Assembly (NCBI RefSeq): GCF_008831285.2
Contig: NC_045148.1
Span: forward strand, 7,011,001-7,075,000
Length of the DNA: 64,000 nucleotides
Origin: Nymphaea colorata
Lineage: Eukaryota; Streptophyta; Magnoliopsida; Nymphaeales; Nymphaeaceae
Direction: 5' to 3'
Part shown: piece after piece, positions 1 to 9,276 of the stretch
How positions within the stretch are numbered: position 1 is the first letter of the stretch
Layout: each line of letters opens with the position of its first letter
The notes under the pieces: generated by a model
What the model was told of the DNA's origin: nothing
Database searches by the model: none
What the model saw: the letters and a program-made list of their open reading frames with translations, nothing else
Position numbers and translations under genes: made by a program

Positions 1-929
1 CACTATGTAATATAGAAACGGCTACAAGGCAATATATAATGCCTACACTCCAAAAGGCTAAAAATTGCTAAAATAGAGAAACAATGATGCAAATAAAAAA
101 GAAGTAAAATAATATCATCTAATTGAAAGTGATTTTTTCACAATAAAAAAACCATCGTTCTCTTTGCCCTAATCTTCAATAATAAAAAAAAAAAAATGAA
201 AGAAAAACCAAAATAACAATTCAAAATTTTCCCTTTTACAATCTCTCTTTCTCTCTTGTTAGAATCTCTTTAATGGCTTCAACAATCAATGAAAAACAAT
301 CTCTCTTTCCCTCTTGTTAGAATCTCTTTAATGACTTCAAAAATCAATGAAAAACAAGAACTCTCCCTTTCTTTCTTCCTCTTCCCTCAAGAACAAAGAA
401 GAAGAGAGATGCACAACAACCCTAAACGCACAAAGAAAATAGGGTGTCCTCCACCTATAGTCCTCTTTTTTTAAAATTTCAGTTTTAATTCATCAAATTT
501 ATCAAAACCATTCCTTTTCATTTTTGTTAAGTACGGATGCTTTTATTTATTTTTTATTTTTTGCTTTGAATCTTCCACATAAAAGTGATTCAACCCAACA
601 ATATCTGTGGTCATCAAATGCAATTCCATGCAATACAGGGGATTCTCTTCCTCCTTCCTTCATAAAGCTTTTTGCTTTTTGCGAACAGAAGATTCCAAGA
701 GTTCTGCACGGCCGTCAGATGCCACTGACCTACTTTATAACGAGACCAGAGGCCCTTGAATAGAGAAAAACGGGACAGGCTAGCCGCCTTACAACAGAAA
801 CAACCCAGGCAGTGCCAGAACTTGGATCGTCTTCGCCTGACACCTTTGATATTCTTCTCTTGCCATCTCTTCATCGTGTAATGAGCTCCAAACTCAATTC
901 AATGGTATTTCAAAAGGATTTATCGCCTG
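1..929. other. AT-rich intergenic DNA, no gene seen
   Basis: No open frame here resembles a known protein. The stretch contains one 58-bp tandem duplication (listed separately) and A/T homopolymer runs. Position 930 is roughly where the conserved downstream flank of sHSP gene 1 begins. Confidence 0.6.
239..354. repeat. 58-bp tandem duplication, two copies
   Basis: Copies at 239-296 and 297-354 are nearly identical and differ at only a few positions. The unit is CT-rich and ends in an A-rich stretch. It is seen directly in the sequence and lies in non-coding DNA. Confidence 0.9.
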
Positions 930-1219
930 CATTAAGCAAGGGCTGCCGTGTTTCTCGAAGGAAAAGAACAGAAGAACATTGGAAGACAATCATTGTATTT
1001 GTGGCGATCCATCGCTAGAGTTCGAACAGCGAGAAATTTCATTTTTATATGCAGAATGTTTCATTACAGAGCGGCTCTCATATGATATGAGTCACCTCAG
1101 GCCCGACGGTACAAGAAAAACGCATAAAGAGAGAAAGGGGCATAAAGCAAACAAGGGATACCACTATTGTATTCTCAGACAGCAAAAAGTAGAAAAAACA
1201 GAGGTCTATGCCCTGTTTC
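930..1219 (-). other. Conserved downstream flank / probable 3' UTR of sHSP gene 1
   Basis: About 275-290 bp beyond the stop codon is recognisably the same sequence downstream of all four sHSP genes (also 4590-4864, 15545-15824 and 21335-21610). Shared landmarks on the plus strand are an AAGC(A/G)(A/G)GGGC-like stretch, then AGAAACA and a GAAGACAATCA-like block. This shows that the duplication units included 3' flanking DNA. Where the transcript ends is not evident. Confidence 0.6.
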
Positions 1220-1705
1220 TCAAGCCACCTTGACCTCGATGATCTTGGGTTTCTTGGGTTCAGGAGGCGGCAGCTTCTGCACCGTCACAGTGAGCACGCC
1301 GTCCTGGTACTCCGCCGAGATGGCGTCGGCATTGGCGTTCTTGGGCAGGTTGAATTTCCTCATGAACTTCCCCACCCTGCGCTCCATCCTCAAGTACTTC
1401 ACCTCCGCCTCCTTCTCCTTCTTTTGTTGCCGTTGCTCTTCCCTCTTCCTCTCGCCGCTGATGTTGAGGACATTCCCTTCCTCGATCTGGACCTTGATTT
1501 CGCCGGACTTGAGCCCCGGCATGTCGAGGACGAAGACGTAGGAGGAAGGGTACTCCTTGACATCGGCAGGCGTGGAGGACATGGCCCGGGTATCGCGCAC
1601 GTAGCTGCGGGCGGGCGCGTTCAGCTGCTTCTCCATCTCGTCCGGGGCGCTCAGCAGCTGGTTGAGCGTCGACAGCAGCGGCTGCTCCACCATCAGCACA
1701 TCCAT
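1220..1705 (-). CDS. Class II cytosolic small heat-shock protein, gene 1 (161 aa)
   Basis: This is an ATP-independent chaperone of the alpha-crystallin family, which forms oligomers that hold unfolding proteins during heat stress in the cytosol. The 161-aa protein (about 18 kDa) has a variable N-terminal arm (residues 1-44), an alpha-crystallin domain (about 45-145) with [20 protein letters not shown] at its start, a [16 protein letters not shown] segment, a DGVLTV strand, and the class II tail PPPEPKKPK followed by the I-E-V anchor at 156-158. No intron, signal peptide or targeting extension is seen. The loop after ISGERKREE is long and Lys/Glu/Gln-rich. The start is the Met-Asp-Val also used by genes 2 and 3. 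It is GC-rich in AT-rich surroundings. Class is confident; the individual orthologue is not assigned. Confidence 0.96.
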   Translation of the reverse strand: MDVLMVEQPLLSTLNQLLSAPDEMEKQLNAPARSYVRDTRAMSSTPADVKEYPSSYVFVLDMPGLKSGEIKVQIEEGNVLNISGERKREEQRQQKKEKEAEVKYLRMERRVGKFMRKFNLPKNANADAISAEYQDGVLTVTVQKLPPPEPKKPKIIEVKVA

Positions 1706-1852
1706 TTTTCTACTCCTTTTCTCTCTTTCCCCCTCCTCTTGGCGTGGAGTTTGTTTCTGTGCAACTGAGGTTCAAGGTTGATCGCGATCGAAATATCTGT
1801 ATAGGGGTTTGATCGAACGATTGTGGATGGGAGGAACGAAGAATAGATTGGC

Positions 1853-1860
1853 AATTTATA
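1853..1860 (-). promoter_or_regulatory. TATA box of sHSP gene 1
   Basis: The minus strand reads TATAAATT about 150 bp upstream of the start codon. The same box sits at a matching place upstream of the three paralogues, which predicts a 5' UTR of roughly 100-120 nt. Confidence 0.75.
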
Positions 1861-1927
1861 GGGGAAGCAGAGAAGCTCTGGAAGGTTGCAGAGAGATCTG
1901 GAAGGTGCCGGATGGAGGGAGACAGTT

Positions 1928-1976
1928 ATTTCTTTCCGGCGTTGCACCATGATCTAGAACTTTCCGGATCTAGAAC
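1928..1976 (-). promoter_or_regulatory. Heat-shock element region of sHSP gene 1 (proximal site decayed)
   Basis: A distal site reads GAA (1957-1959), TTC (1962-1964), GAT (1967-1969), so two perfect units and one imperfect unit at 5-bp spacing. It lies between or within two direct copies of GATCTAGAAC (1951-1960 and 1967-1976). At the place aligned with the perfect HSEs of the paralogues (about 1930-1942) only one TTC unit survives. Heat control is inferred from the motif. Confidence 0.6.
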
Positions 1977-2009
1977 CTGCGTGTTCTCGATTTTTGGACC
2001 AGACTCTTT

Positions 2010-2816
2010 GCCCAAAATGAATCAGGTAACCCAAAAAAACACGATAAATTAAATGATGTTTAAAACTTAAAAAAACATGTTTTTTGAAAAAAAACATTCA
2101 AAACAAAAAACGAGGTCTTAACGCATTTTTTCACGTTTTTTTATTTTTTTTAATTTTTTAATGCTAAATAGTTTTTTTTTTATTTGTTACAAATCTACTT
2201 TTGATGTTTGTTTCATTAGTTTCTTTTTTATTTTATTTTATTTTTTATTTTTTAAAAATTTAACATATTTTTTTTCTTGTTTCTTTCAAGCTCACTTTAT
2301 TATACTCGAAAAAAACTTTACCATATTATATTTGAAAAAAATCTTACTGTTTAAAACTTGGAAACATTATTTGTATCTATAGTTTAGATTAAATATAATT
2401 CATTCTGTTATTTTGGGACTTAATAAATTAACGTAAGATACAAATACAATTCGTTCTATTATTTTGTGACTTAATAAATTAGCATAAGATCCAAATATGC
2501 ATTTTCCTGATACTATAAAAACATTATTTGACTAACATGTGCTTCTTATCAAAACAACATCAAACATTATTTGACTAACATGTGCTTCTTATCAAAACGA
2601 CATCGTTAAAGAACATAATTGGATTGTGAAAAAAAGTTTTTTAACAATCAAATTTTAATGGGTCTGACTTTTATCCCTTACTTAGTGGTATGTGATCTAT
2701 CAATCGTTCAGTCTCAAACCATAGCACAGTTGTCGATCCCATGATCACGACCCTGGTATTGGGACCGACAATGTTATAAGAAGCGTACGCTTTACAAAGA
2801 AAAAACACGATTCAAG
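2010..2816. other. AT-rich intergenic DNA with short tandem duplications
   Basis: No coding signal. Two partial copies of a unit of about 58 bp (about 2395-2505) contain TAATAAATTA(A/G)C and AGAT(A/C)CAAATA. Similar wording recurs upstream of sHSP gene 3 (about 16740-16850), suggesting a shared repeat beyond the promoters. A 43-bp tandem duplication follows (listed separately). Confidence 0.5.
2519..2604. repeat. 43-bp tandem duplication, two copies
   Basis: Copies begin at 2519 and 2562 with the words AAACATTATTTG. They differ at about one base near the end, so the duplication is recent relative to the surrounding repeats. Confidence 0.9.
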
Positions 2817-3345
2817 GTGTTTTTTAGAAAAAATGCCTTGAGGCAGAGCAGTGAGGCGCACGCATCCCTGAAGCATGCGCCTCACTTGGTAGAGGGGTAC
2901 GCCTCTACCTGTGACACGTTCCACACTTCAGGCGTACGCCTCAAGAACAAAGTCGCCGGAAGTGTCCGATACACTACGAGGTGCAGGGAGAGGGGAGGTC
3001 GCCGCCTCCCCTCTACAGTGCTGGTGACGCCTGACAAGGAATCACTGGCAGTTCTGGGCAGCCGGCGACGCTTCACCAGGAGTTGCCACTCCAGCACCAG
3101 GAAGGGGAGGCGATGGCCTCCCCCAAAACATAGATTTGGATACACAAAGAAGAAAAGGCAGAGGGAGAGAAACAAAGTGGAGATGGAGCCAAAGATGGGA
3201 AGTGGAACCACCGAACGAGCTATGAAGGAGGAAGACGCGGATGGCTTGTTGAGCGATAAAGGTGCTCCGTCGATCGAAGGAGGAAGATGCATTGGCAAGG
3301 GGGAGAGGAAGGGGTACGACTAACGGGCAAAAAAAAAAAAAAAAA
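2817..3345 (+). repeat. GC-rich repeat-like segment with GCGTACGCCTC words and a 3' A-tract
   Basis: A local GC-rich island carries overlapping open frames on both strands (168 codons plus, 138 codons minus). Neither resembles a known protein. Short repeated words such as GCGTACGCCTC and GAGGCGCACGC occur between 2845 and 2945, and related words (GAAGC, CGCCTCGCGCCTCG) reappear at about 4050-4090. The segment ends in about 18 A residues at 3330-3347, as a retroposed copy might. It is probably transposon-derived, but the family is not identified. Confidence 0.4.
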
Positions 3346-4589
3346 CTCCTTTAATGATGCCCTTTATTGACCGGACCACTTAATGGACCTAATATTATTA
3401 AGATCTGGACAATAAGGTGAAGATATAAGCAGCTCAAATTTGGTAGGCTTTCTAGTGTTTACTGCACATCACACTATAAAACTGACTTTTATGCAATTTG
3501 ATGTGGATTTGGATTGGATTTTAATGTAAACTTTAAATTAATTGAATCTAAAACAAGCCGTTCTATGACCCAATGTTTATATCATGAGTTCATATTCGAT
3601 TGGTATTGCTTTAAGTTCAATTTGGGTTAGACTTTCTGTTCTATTCTAAATTTGAATGGGTCCATTTTGTGAGAACCCCAAGATAAATAAAGGTAAGAAA
3701 CTCAACAATATTAGAAGTTAGGTAAATGAAACGAACAGTAGTTTATAAGTTCTGGGTATGGTGTTAATATTTGTTGCATTATGTGTTGTTAATATTAAGG
3801 TATGCTTAGTAATTTGAGCTTTTGCGTACATTTAATTAAACTCATTGGATGCTTACACAAATTACAAATTACGCAAGCAGTCTTTGTACTAGTACTATGT
3901 ATGTTATGACATTGTTTTTATTTGGATTTACAAATTATTGTGATTTGCATATGTTGTGTGTTGTTTTTTATTGATATGCTTAAGATTGTAGTCATTTTTT
4001 TAATTATGTTGTTATTTTTATAAATATTATATAATTCACAAATTTGTCCGTGAAGCTTACGCTTCAATTAACGCCTCGCGCCTCGCTTTCTCACCTTTTA
4101 CAACATTGGGGACCGATGCATCAATCCAAAATTTTGTACCATAAATCTTCAAAGAGATAGAAAGACAAACTAATGCAGGAGCAAAGCATGGAATAAAATA
4201 CTTAGTTTCAATTTGGTGTTTTATTTACTATTTTGTTTTATATGGTTCCCATTCTAGTATTTTAGGTTTTTATTTATTCTTATTTTTAGATCCAGATCCA
4301 GGGAACCGTATGGAGCCTGTTGTGGAGCCTCATTTGTGATTAGTTTTTGAGTGAACGAAAACCTTTATAGCTATTGTCGTTCTATTTTTCGTTCCCTTTT
4401 GGATCAGTTTCTATAGTCTTTAGATTAGTTAGGCGTTTGATCGTGGATGCATCACAAACAGTTACAGATTAATTAATCCTAGAAAAGAAGAAGAGACCTT
4501 ATATCTTCGATATATTGGAAAAGAAGGTGGAGGCTTATCCTCCAGCGCTTCTATTGTAGAACTAAGAAGCTGATAAAAAGGAGTGATTG
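3346..4589. other. Intergenic DNA, no gene seen
   Basis: AT-rich, with no supported coding sequence. Apart from a short CGCCTCG-rich stretch at about 4050-4095 that echoes the 2817-3345 segment, nothing recognisable is present. Confidence 0.5.
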
Positions 4590-4864
4590 TCTGTATCAAG
4601 CGAGAGCCGCCATGTTTGTCAAAAGAAATGCTCAGAAACATTTGAAGACGACCAATTGAAGCACATTCACTGCATTTATAGTAAGAAATCATTTTACATT
4701 CAGAAGATGTCATTACAGATGGACTCCCATCTCAATTCCTTAAGGAAAGGAAACGAACAAGATGAAAAAGGAGACAAAGAGGCATGACACGACCAGGCAA
4801 CACAACTAGTTTATCAAGGCCAGAAAACAGAACACAAACAGAAACCACAGCGGGGCACCATTTT
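4590..4864 (-). other. Conserved downstream flank / probable 3' UTR of sHSP gene 2
   Basis: Clearly related to the flanks below genes 1, 3 and 4, with the same CCGCCATGTTTGTC-type start and AGAGGCATGACACGA-type end as gene 3. It is non-coding and was probably carried along in the gene duplication. Confidence 0.6.
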
Positions 4865-5359
4865 TCAAGCCACCTTAATTTCGATGGTCTTGGGCTTCTT
4901 GGGCTCAGGAGGCGGCAATTTCTGCACCGCCACGGTGAGCACGCCGTCCCGATACTCGGCAGAGATGGCATCGACATTGGCGTTCTTGGGCAGGTTAAAT
5001 TTCCTCATGAGCTTTCCCACCCTGCGTTCCATCCTCAAGTACTTCACCTCCGCCTCCTCCTTTTCCTTCTCCTTGTGTTGTTCCTCTTGCTCCTCCCTCT
5101 TCCTCTCGCCGCTGATGCTGAGGACATTCCCCTCCTCGATCTGGACATTGATTTCGCCGGACTTGACCCCGGGCATGTCGAGGACGAAGACGTAGGAGGA
5201 AGGATACTCCTTGATGTCGGCAGGCGTGGAGGCCATGGCCTTGGTGTCGCGCACGTAGCTGCGGGTGGGCGCGTTCAGCAGCTTCTCCATCTCTTCCGGG
5301 ACGCTCAGCAGCTGGTTGAGCGTCGATACAAGCGGTTGCTCCGCCATCAGCACATCCAT
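4865..5359 (-). CDS. Class II cytosolic small heat-shock protein, gene 2 (164 aa)
   Basis: Intact intronless paralogue of gene 1. It begins with Met-Asp-Val-Leu-Met and carries the conserved [19 protein letters not shown]-terminal arm, the alpha-crystallin domain opening with [28 protein letters not shown] (Leu where the others have Phe), and the class II tail [16 protein letters not shown] with an I-E-I anchor. The charged loop after GERKREE ([14 protein letters not shown]) is three residues longer than in gene 1 and about ten longer than in typical class II proteins. It differs from its siblings by DGVLTVAV in place of DGVLTVTV. An intact frame and an intact promoter with a four-unit HSE argue for a working heat-inducible gene. 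Confidence 0.96.
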   Translation of the reverse strand: MDVLMAEQPLVSTLNQLLSVPEEMEKLLNAPTRSYVRDTKAMASTPADIKEYPSSYVFVLDMPGVKSGEINVQIEEGNVLSISGERKREEQEEQHKEKEKEEAEVKYLRMERRVGKLMRKFNLPKNANVDAISAEYRDGVLTVAVQKLPPPEPKKPKTIEIKVA

Positions 5360-5510
5360 TTCTCTACGACTTTTCCTTTTCTTCTATCTGTTGCTCTGAA
5401 ATTGGTTTCTGCTTCTGCAATGGATCCTCGAGAGAGAGAGAGAGATTGCTGTTGTTGTCTTGGCGTTTGATCGAGTGACTGTTGATGGGGAAATGGAAAA
5501 CGGATTGGCC

Positions 5511-5518
5511 AAGTTATA
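5511..5518 (-). promoter_or_regulatory. TATA box of sHSP gene 2
   Basis: The minus strand reads TATAACTT about 155 bp upstream of the start codon, in the same relative place as the boxes of the paralogues. The 5' UTR below it contains a short GA repeat at about 5432-5445. Confidence 0.7.
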
Positions 5519-5574
5519 AGGGAAGCGGAGAAGCGAGATGGAAGGTGGGAGAAAGAACCAGAATCCGCCCGGTG

Positions 5575-5594
5575 TTTCCCGAAGCTTCCCGGAG
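5575..5594 (-). promoter_or_regulatory. Four-unit heat-shock element of sHSP gene 2
   Basis: TTC (5576-5578), GAA (5581-5583), TTC (5586-5588) and GGA (5591-5593) at exact 5-bp spacing: three perfect units and one near-perfect unit, centred about 65 bp upstream of the TATA box. This is the best HSE in the window and the expected binding site for plant heat-shock factors. Confidence 0.88.
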
Positions 5595-5629
5595 CAAAAG
5601 AATCCTAACTACAATTCCGCGGGCCTTGC

Positions 5630-6600
5630 TCGCCCTATAAATCGGCGTCCGAATCTGAAATTCGGTTTTATAATTTAAATCTGATTTGAATCCAAATTTT
5701 ACATTCACGTATAAATCCAACTCAAAATTTTGAATTCAATCCAACCGATTTCCAAAAGGTGAGAGAAGGATATTTATTTAAAATTAAATACGATACAAAT
5801 CCATTCAAATATTTATATATACTAAATAAAATACGATACAAATCCATTCAAATATTTATATATACCCAAATCTAAGTCTGATTATGAATTTAATACAATT
5901 TTTTCATTACATATTTAATTTTTTTCCATATACCATTTTTTTGAAACGATTCAATCAATATCCAATCCAAATCTGACATATTGACATCTCTAATCACCAT
6001 TAAATTATATTATGTCACCATGTTTTATCAAAACTTGCTCTTTTGATATCAACCCAATAAAAAAACAAATCCATGGGCCTGTGTTGACCTTATATTGTGG
6101 ACTGTTTGTGAACGAACTGTAGGGCAACATCCACCATCCATGCACACACTACAAGGTGTAATATAATAGTATCTACAATTCATATGCTGAAAGAAATCTG
6201 CGAAAAAGTTTTTGCCCCACCAATAGATATATAGTTCTAATTTCAATGAAGGGCTATTAAATCCTTGGAGGAGAATACTTACCACATATTTCAAGGAAAG
6301 GACTAACAACAGAAAGCAAGTCCCTCTGTCTAACCAAGATCGATCAACACATGAGCACTAACAATAGACTGTAAAATTTTCCCATGAAAATTCTTTTTAA
6401 TGCTTCATCAAAGCATAAAATCCTTGATTTGAACTGAAACACAAAAAGCTTGCCACTAAAATATTTTAATGACAATTACTAGAAATTTCTATTTATAGAA
6501 ATAACATTTGGCAGAAAGCAAATGCAGCCTTAAAAAAATATAATTACCTGGCTGTAACTGTTTATTTCAAATTAGCTAATTGAAAATTATTGTATGTTTC
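5630..6600. repeat. Degenerate AT-rich repeat (TCCAAATC / AATCTGA family) and plain intergenic DNA
   Basis: From 5640 to about 5990 the sequence repeats words such as AAATCCAATC, ATCTGA and TTCAAATATTTATATATAC (an almost exact short tandem copy at about 5795-5865). This family recurs at 22500-23420 and 33060-33430. From about 6000 to 6600 no structure is recognised. Confidence 0.5.
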
Positions 6601-6620
6601 CATAGTAATTATTGTATTTG

Positions 6621-6890
6621 CTCCTCGTAGCTGGTCAAATTGGTAGAGTGGCGAAAGGCCAATGGTTATCCTGATTCATATATCTGCTACTCCTCCTCTG
6701 CAAAGCAAAGGGTGGGTACGCGATGCTTAGTTGATGGATGTGGTACTCCCCACCTAGGTCCTGAGGCCAATGGTTAGTTTGATTCCTATAACTGCTAATC
6801 TTCTTATGCAGAGCAAATGGCGGGCACGCGATGCTTATTTGATGGGTACGAGATGCTTAGTTGATGGATGTCTCACTCTTGACTCAAGTC
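6621..6890. repeat. SINE-like segment with a duplicated unit of about 108 bp
   Basis: TAGCTGGTCAAATTGG at 6628-6643 resembles the A box of a tRNA-derived SINE, and a degenerate B-box-like stretch follows at about 6672-6685. The unit beginning AGGCCAATGGTTA is present at 6656 and again at 6764, both times ending in words like CGCGATGCTTA and TTGATGG. There is no poly-A tail or clear target-site duplication, so the SINE reading is tentative. Confidence 0.4.
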
Positions 6891-7511
6891 CGAAGCAACC
6901 TTCAACCAAGTTCATGGTAAAAAAGAAAGTAGCTTTGGGTCAACGACAAGAGAAAAGAGGGAAGGCTTTCGACCACTTTCGGTATCTTCTCCTCACCTCT
7001 AATGTGGGCTCTAATATTGTTAAGCTCAAAAACACAAACTTGATTAGATAGCGTGCCTCCAAGCTACACATGATACAAAAAAATACGATTTTTAGCTTAC
7101 AATCTTCGTATATATCTTAAGAATAGGGGATCAATAAACTTAACTGATAACAATTTAAAAGGGACCCAAAAGACAATAAAGGTTCTAGATATCATATCAA
7201 GAATTCTTCCATCTAAACATCTTGAAGATTTTCACGTTGAAAATCTCTTCTCAATCCATGCCATAACACTAAGAAAACTTAGCATGGACAGCCTTGTGCG
7301 ACCAGAATGGTCCACTTTAAAGTAACAAAAGATCATCATATCATTAGCATATTCATAAAAGTTGCCGCCACAGGTAGAAAGGATAATTAAACCAGCAATC
7401 AAGCGGCATGCTACACCGCTTAGCACATGTCTATGAGAAATCTACATTTACATTTGGAAAAGATAATCCAAGACAAAGTTACCTTGGATAATTCCATGAG
7501 AAGTGCTCTAC
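6891..7511. other. Intergenic DNA, no gene seen
   Basis: No open frame looks real. The 93-codon plus frame at 6770-7051 overlaps the duplicated SINE-like unit and resembles no known protein. Confidence 0.45.
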
Positions 7512-9276
7512 CATTCACTGAAACTACAGAAGAATCACATAAAACCCAAACTTTTTGCACTCATTGAATATGAAAGCCCAAATATTAAAGAGTATTTTGG
7601 ATGAAATGACCAATTAGAATGATCCTAAGGCTTAAGAGACGAATTGCCGTTTATACTACCTTATGATGAGAACCTGACTTAGAATGGACTACCTCATAGG
7701 CCAGCAAGAAGCATTCTAATTGAATTGAATGGTCTTGTAGGAATACCCCTTGTAATTTAGATAGCAGTCTACTAATACTTTGCATTATGCAATTCACGGT
7801 AATGTGATCTATAAATTCATAAGGGCAATTACAATAGAGATTTTAATGCTCCTCAGTCTTCCATTGGAAAAAAAATATTTCAGATGCATTCACATTGGCC
7901 TTACTGACAATAGCACAGTAATTCTTGAGAAGTAATTTATATTAGAGCTAGGGCAACTCCATAGCACAGTAATTCTTGAGAAGTAATTTATATTAGAGCT
8001 AGGGAAACTCCTCTTTATGTGCCTTCTTTACTACTCAACTCATTTAATTTTTTGAAATCAAAGCTGCGAAGAATCTATTTCCATGTTCGCTAACCCAAGG
8101 CCCACAATCAACTGAAAAAGATGACAACTAAGAAAATTATCTTTAGAGAAAGAACAACATTACTACAAAAAGACAATACGCTAAGCAAAGATTCTATCAT
8201 CGTTTGATTGTTAATGCCATCTTTGCATATTCTATAAATGGCATATTCCTCATCTTCCGAGGAGCATAGCTATGAAAAGGCATAGGCATCTGCCTTTCAA
8301 CCACAGAACTCATAATTTTTGCTCCTCACAAATTTTCAAAGAGAGATACACTAAGCGAAGGTTTATTCTAGAAAAAAGAGATCCTAAAAAAAGAGATCCT
8401 TCCACTTGATTTGTATAGATAATCCTCAACATGAGGCTGCCCTAGAAAATTTTCTCCAAATTGAATTAAAAATTTGGTTACAAGGTGGCATTCTAAAAGA
8501 ATATGAGAACGATTGTCCGGAAAAAAAATATCCGTATGAAAACTACATGTCCATTACCTGAGCTAAAAGACTGTCAGAAAAAAACCAAAAAAAAAAAAAT
8601 TGTCATATAATCAAAGATGAGTAAGAACATTCAGGAACCTATTACTACAAATATATCCACTCGCATGCAATTCCTTCGATTTGCAAATAATGACCATTCT
8701 TCACCTCTTCAATTGATATTGCAAGTATTGAAAGAGATGCAAGCTCAAAGACAAGGAGCTCTACCAATCTTATCCTAAGGACAGGAAACTGCATTCAGAT
8801 CTCCAGCGACATTATGGGGTCTTTGGCAGCATCAACAGCCCAATGAAGAGTTGAAAACGGAGAACTCTAGTATGCAAAAGAATTGTAACCCAATAGCCAC
8901 CATCTTCAATATAACAAATTAAGGAGACACAAAAATTGCTTTTCAAGCACTAAAAATTTCTTCTATCGAACAAATCAAGCAATGAAAGCTAGTATGAGGC
9001 TTATGATCATTATCAAAATGTTGAAAATTATGCTTGGTTCGACATCCCGAAGCCTCTCTCACTTTCCATCCAATTATCCTCACGAGTAGAAAAAAAATAA
9101 AAAGCAGTACCATTCAAGCCATGTTCTTTATTGCTGCAACTCTTTCAAACACCCAAGGTTTCTTGTTACCTTGTTGTTCCACTTCGCCTGTATGAAGCAA
9201 GGGTCACCATGTTTGTCGAAAAAAAAAGTTCAGAAACACTAGAAGACAATCAATGGAAGCATAGCTATAGTATATA
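7512..9276. repeat. Duplicated sHSP downstream block, copy A, without its gene
   Basis: This block aligns throughout with 14054-15628, the DNA downstream of sHSP gene 3. Both start CATTCAC and share long runs such as CATAAAACCCAAACTTTTTG, and both run into the conserved 3' flank (GAAGCAAGGG(T/C)C) up to ATAGTATATA. In copy B the sHSP coding region follows about 200 bp later. Here homology stops at 9276 and hAT transposase sequence begins. It contains its own 51-bp tandem duplication (7910-7960, 7961-8011). Confidence 0.88.
7910..8011. repeat. 51-bp tandem duplication inside block A
   Basis: Units start ATAGCACAGTAATTC at 7910 and 7961 and are almost identical. Block B has only one copy of this unit (about 14408-14455), so the duplication happened after the blocks separated. 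Confidence 0.88.

Noticed and set aside
1208-1768. Long plus-strand open frame (186 codons) across sHSP gene 1, with similar ones over genes 2 (228 codons) and 3 (215 codons) and a shorter one over gene 4
   Set aside because: They are antisense shadows produced by the GC-rich third positions of the sHSP genes. Their protein sequences are His/Leu/Arg-rich, match no family, and vary wherever the sHSP codons vary.
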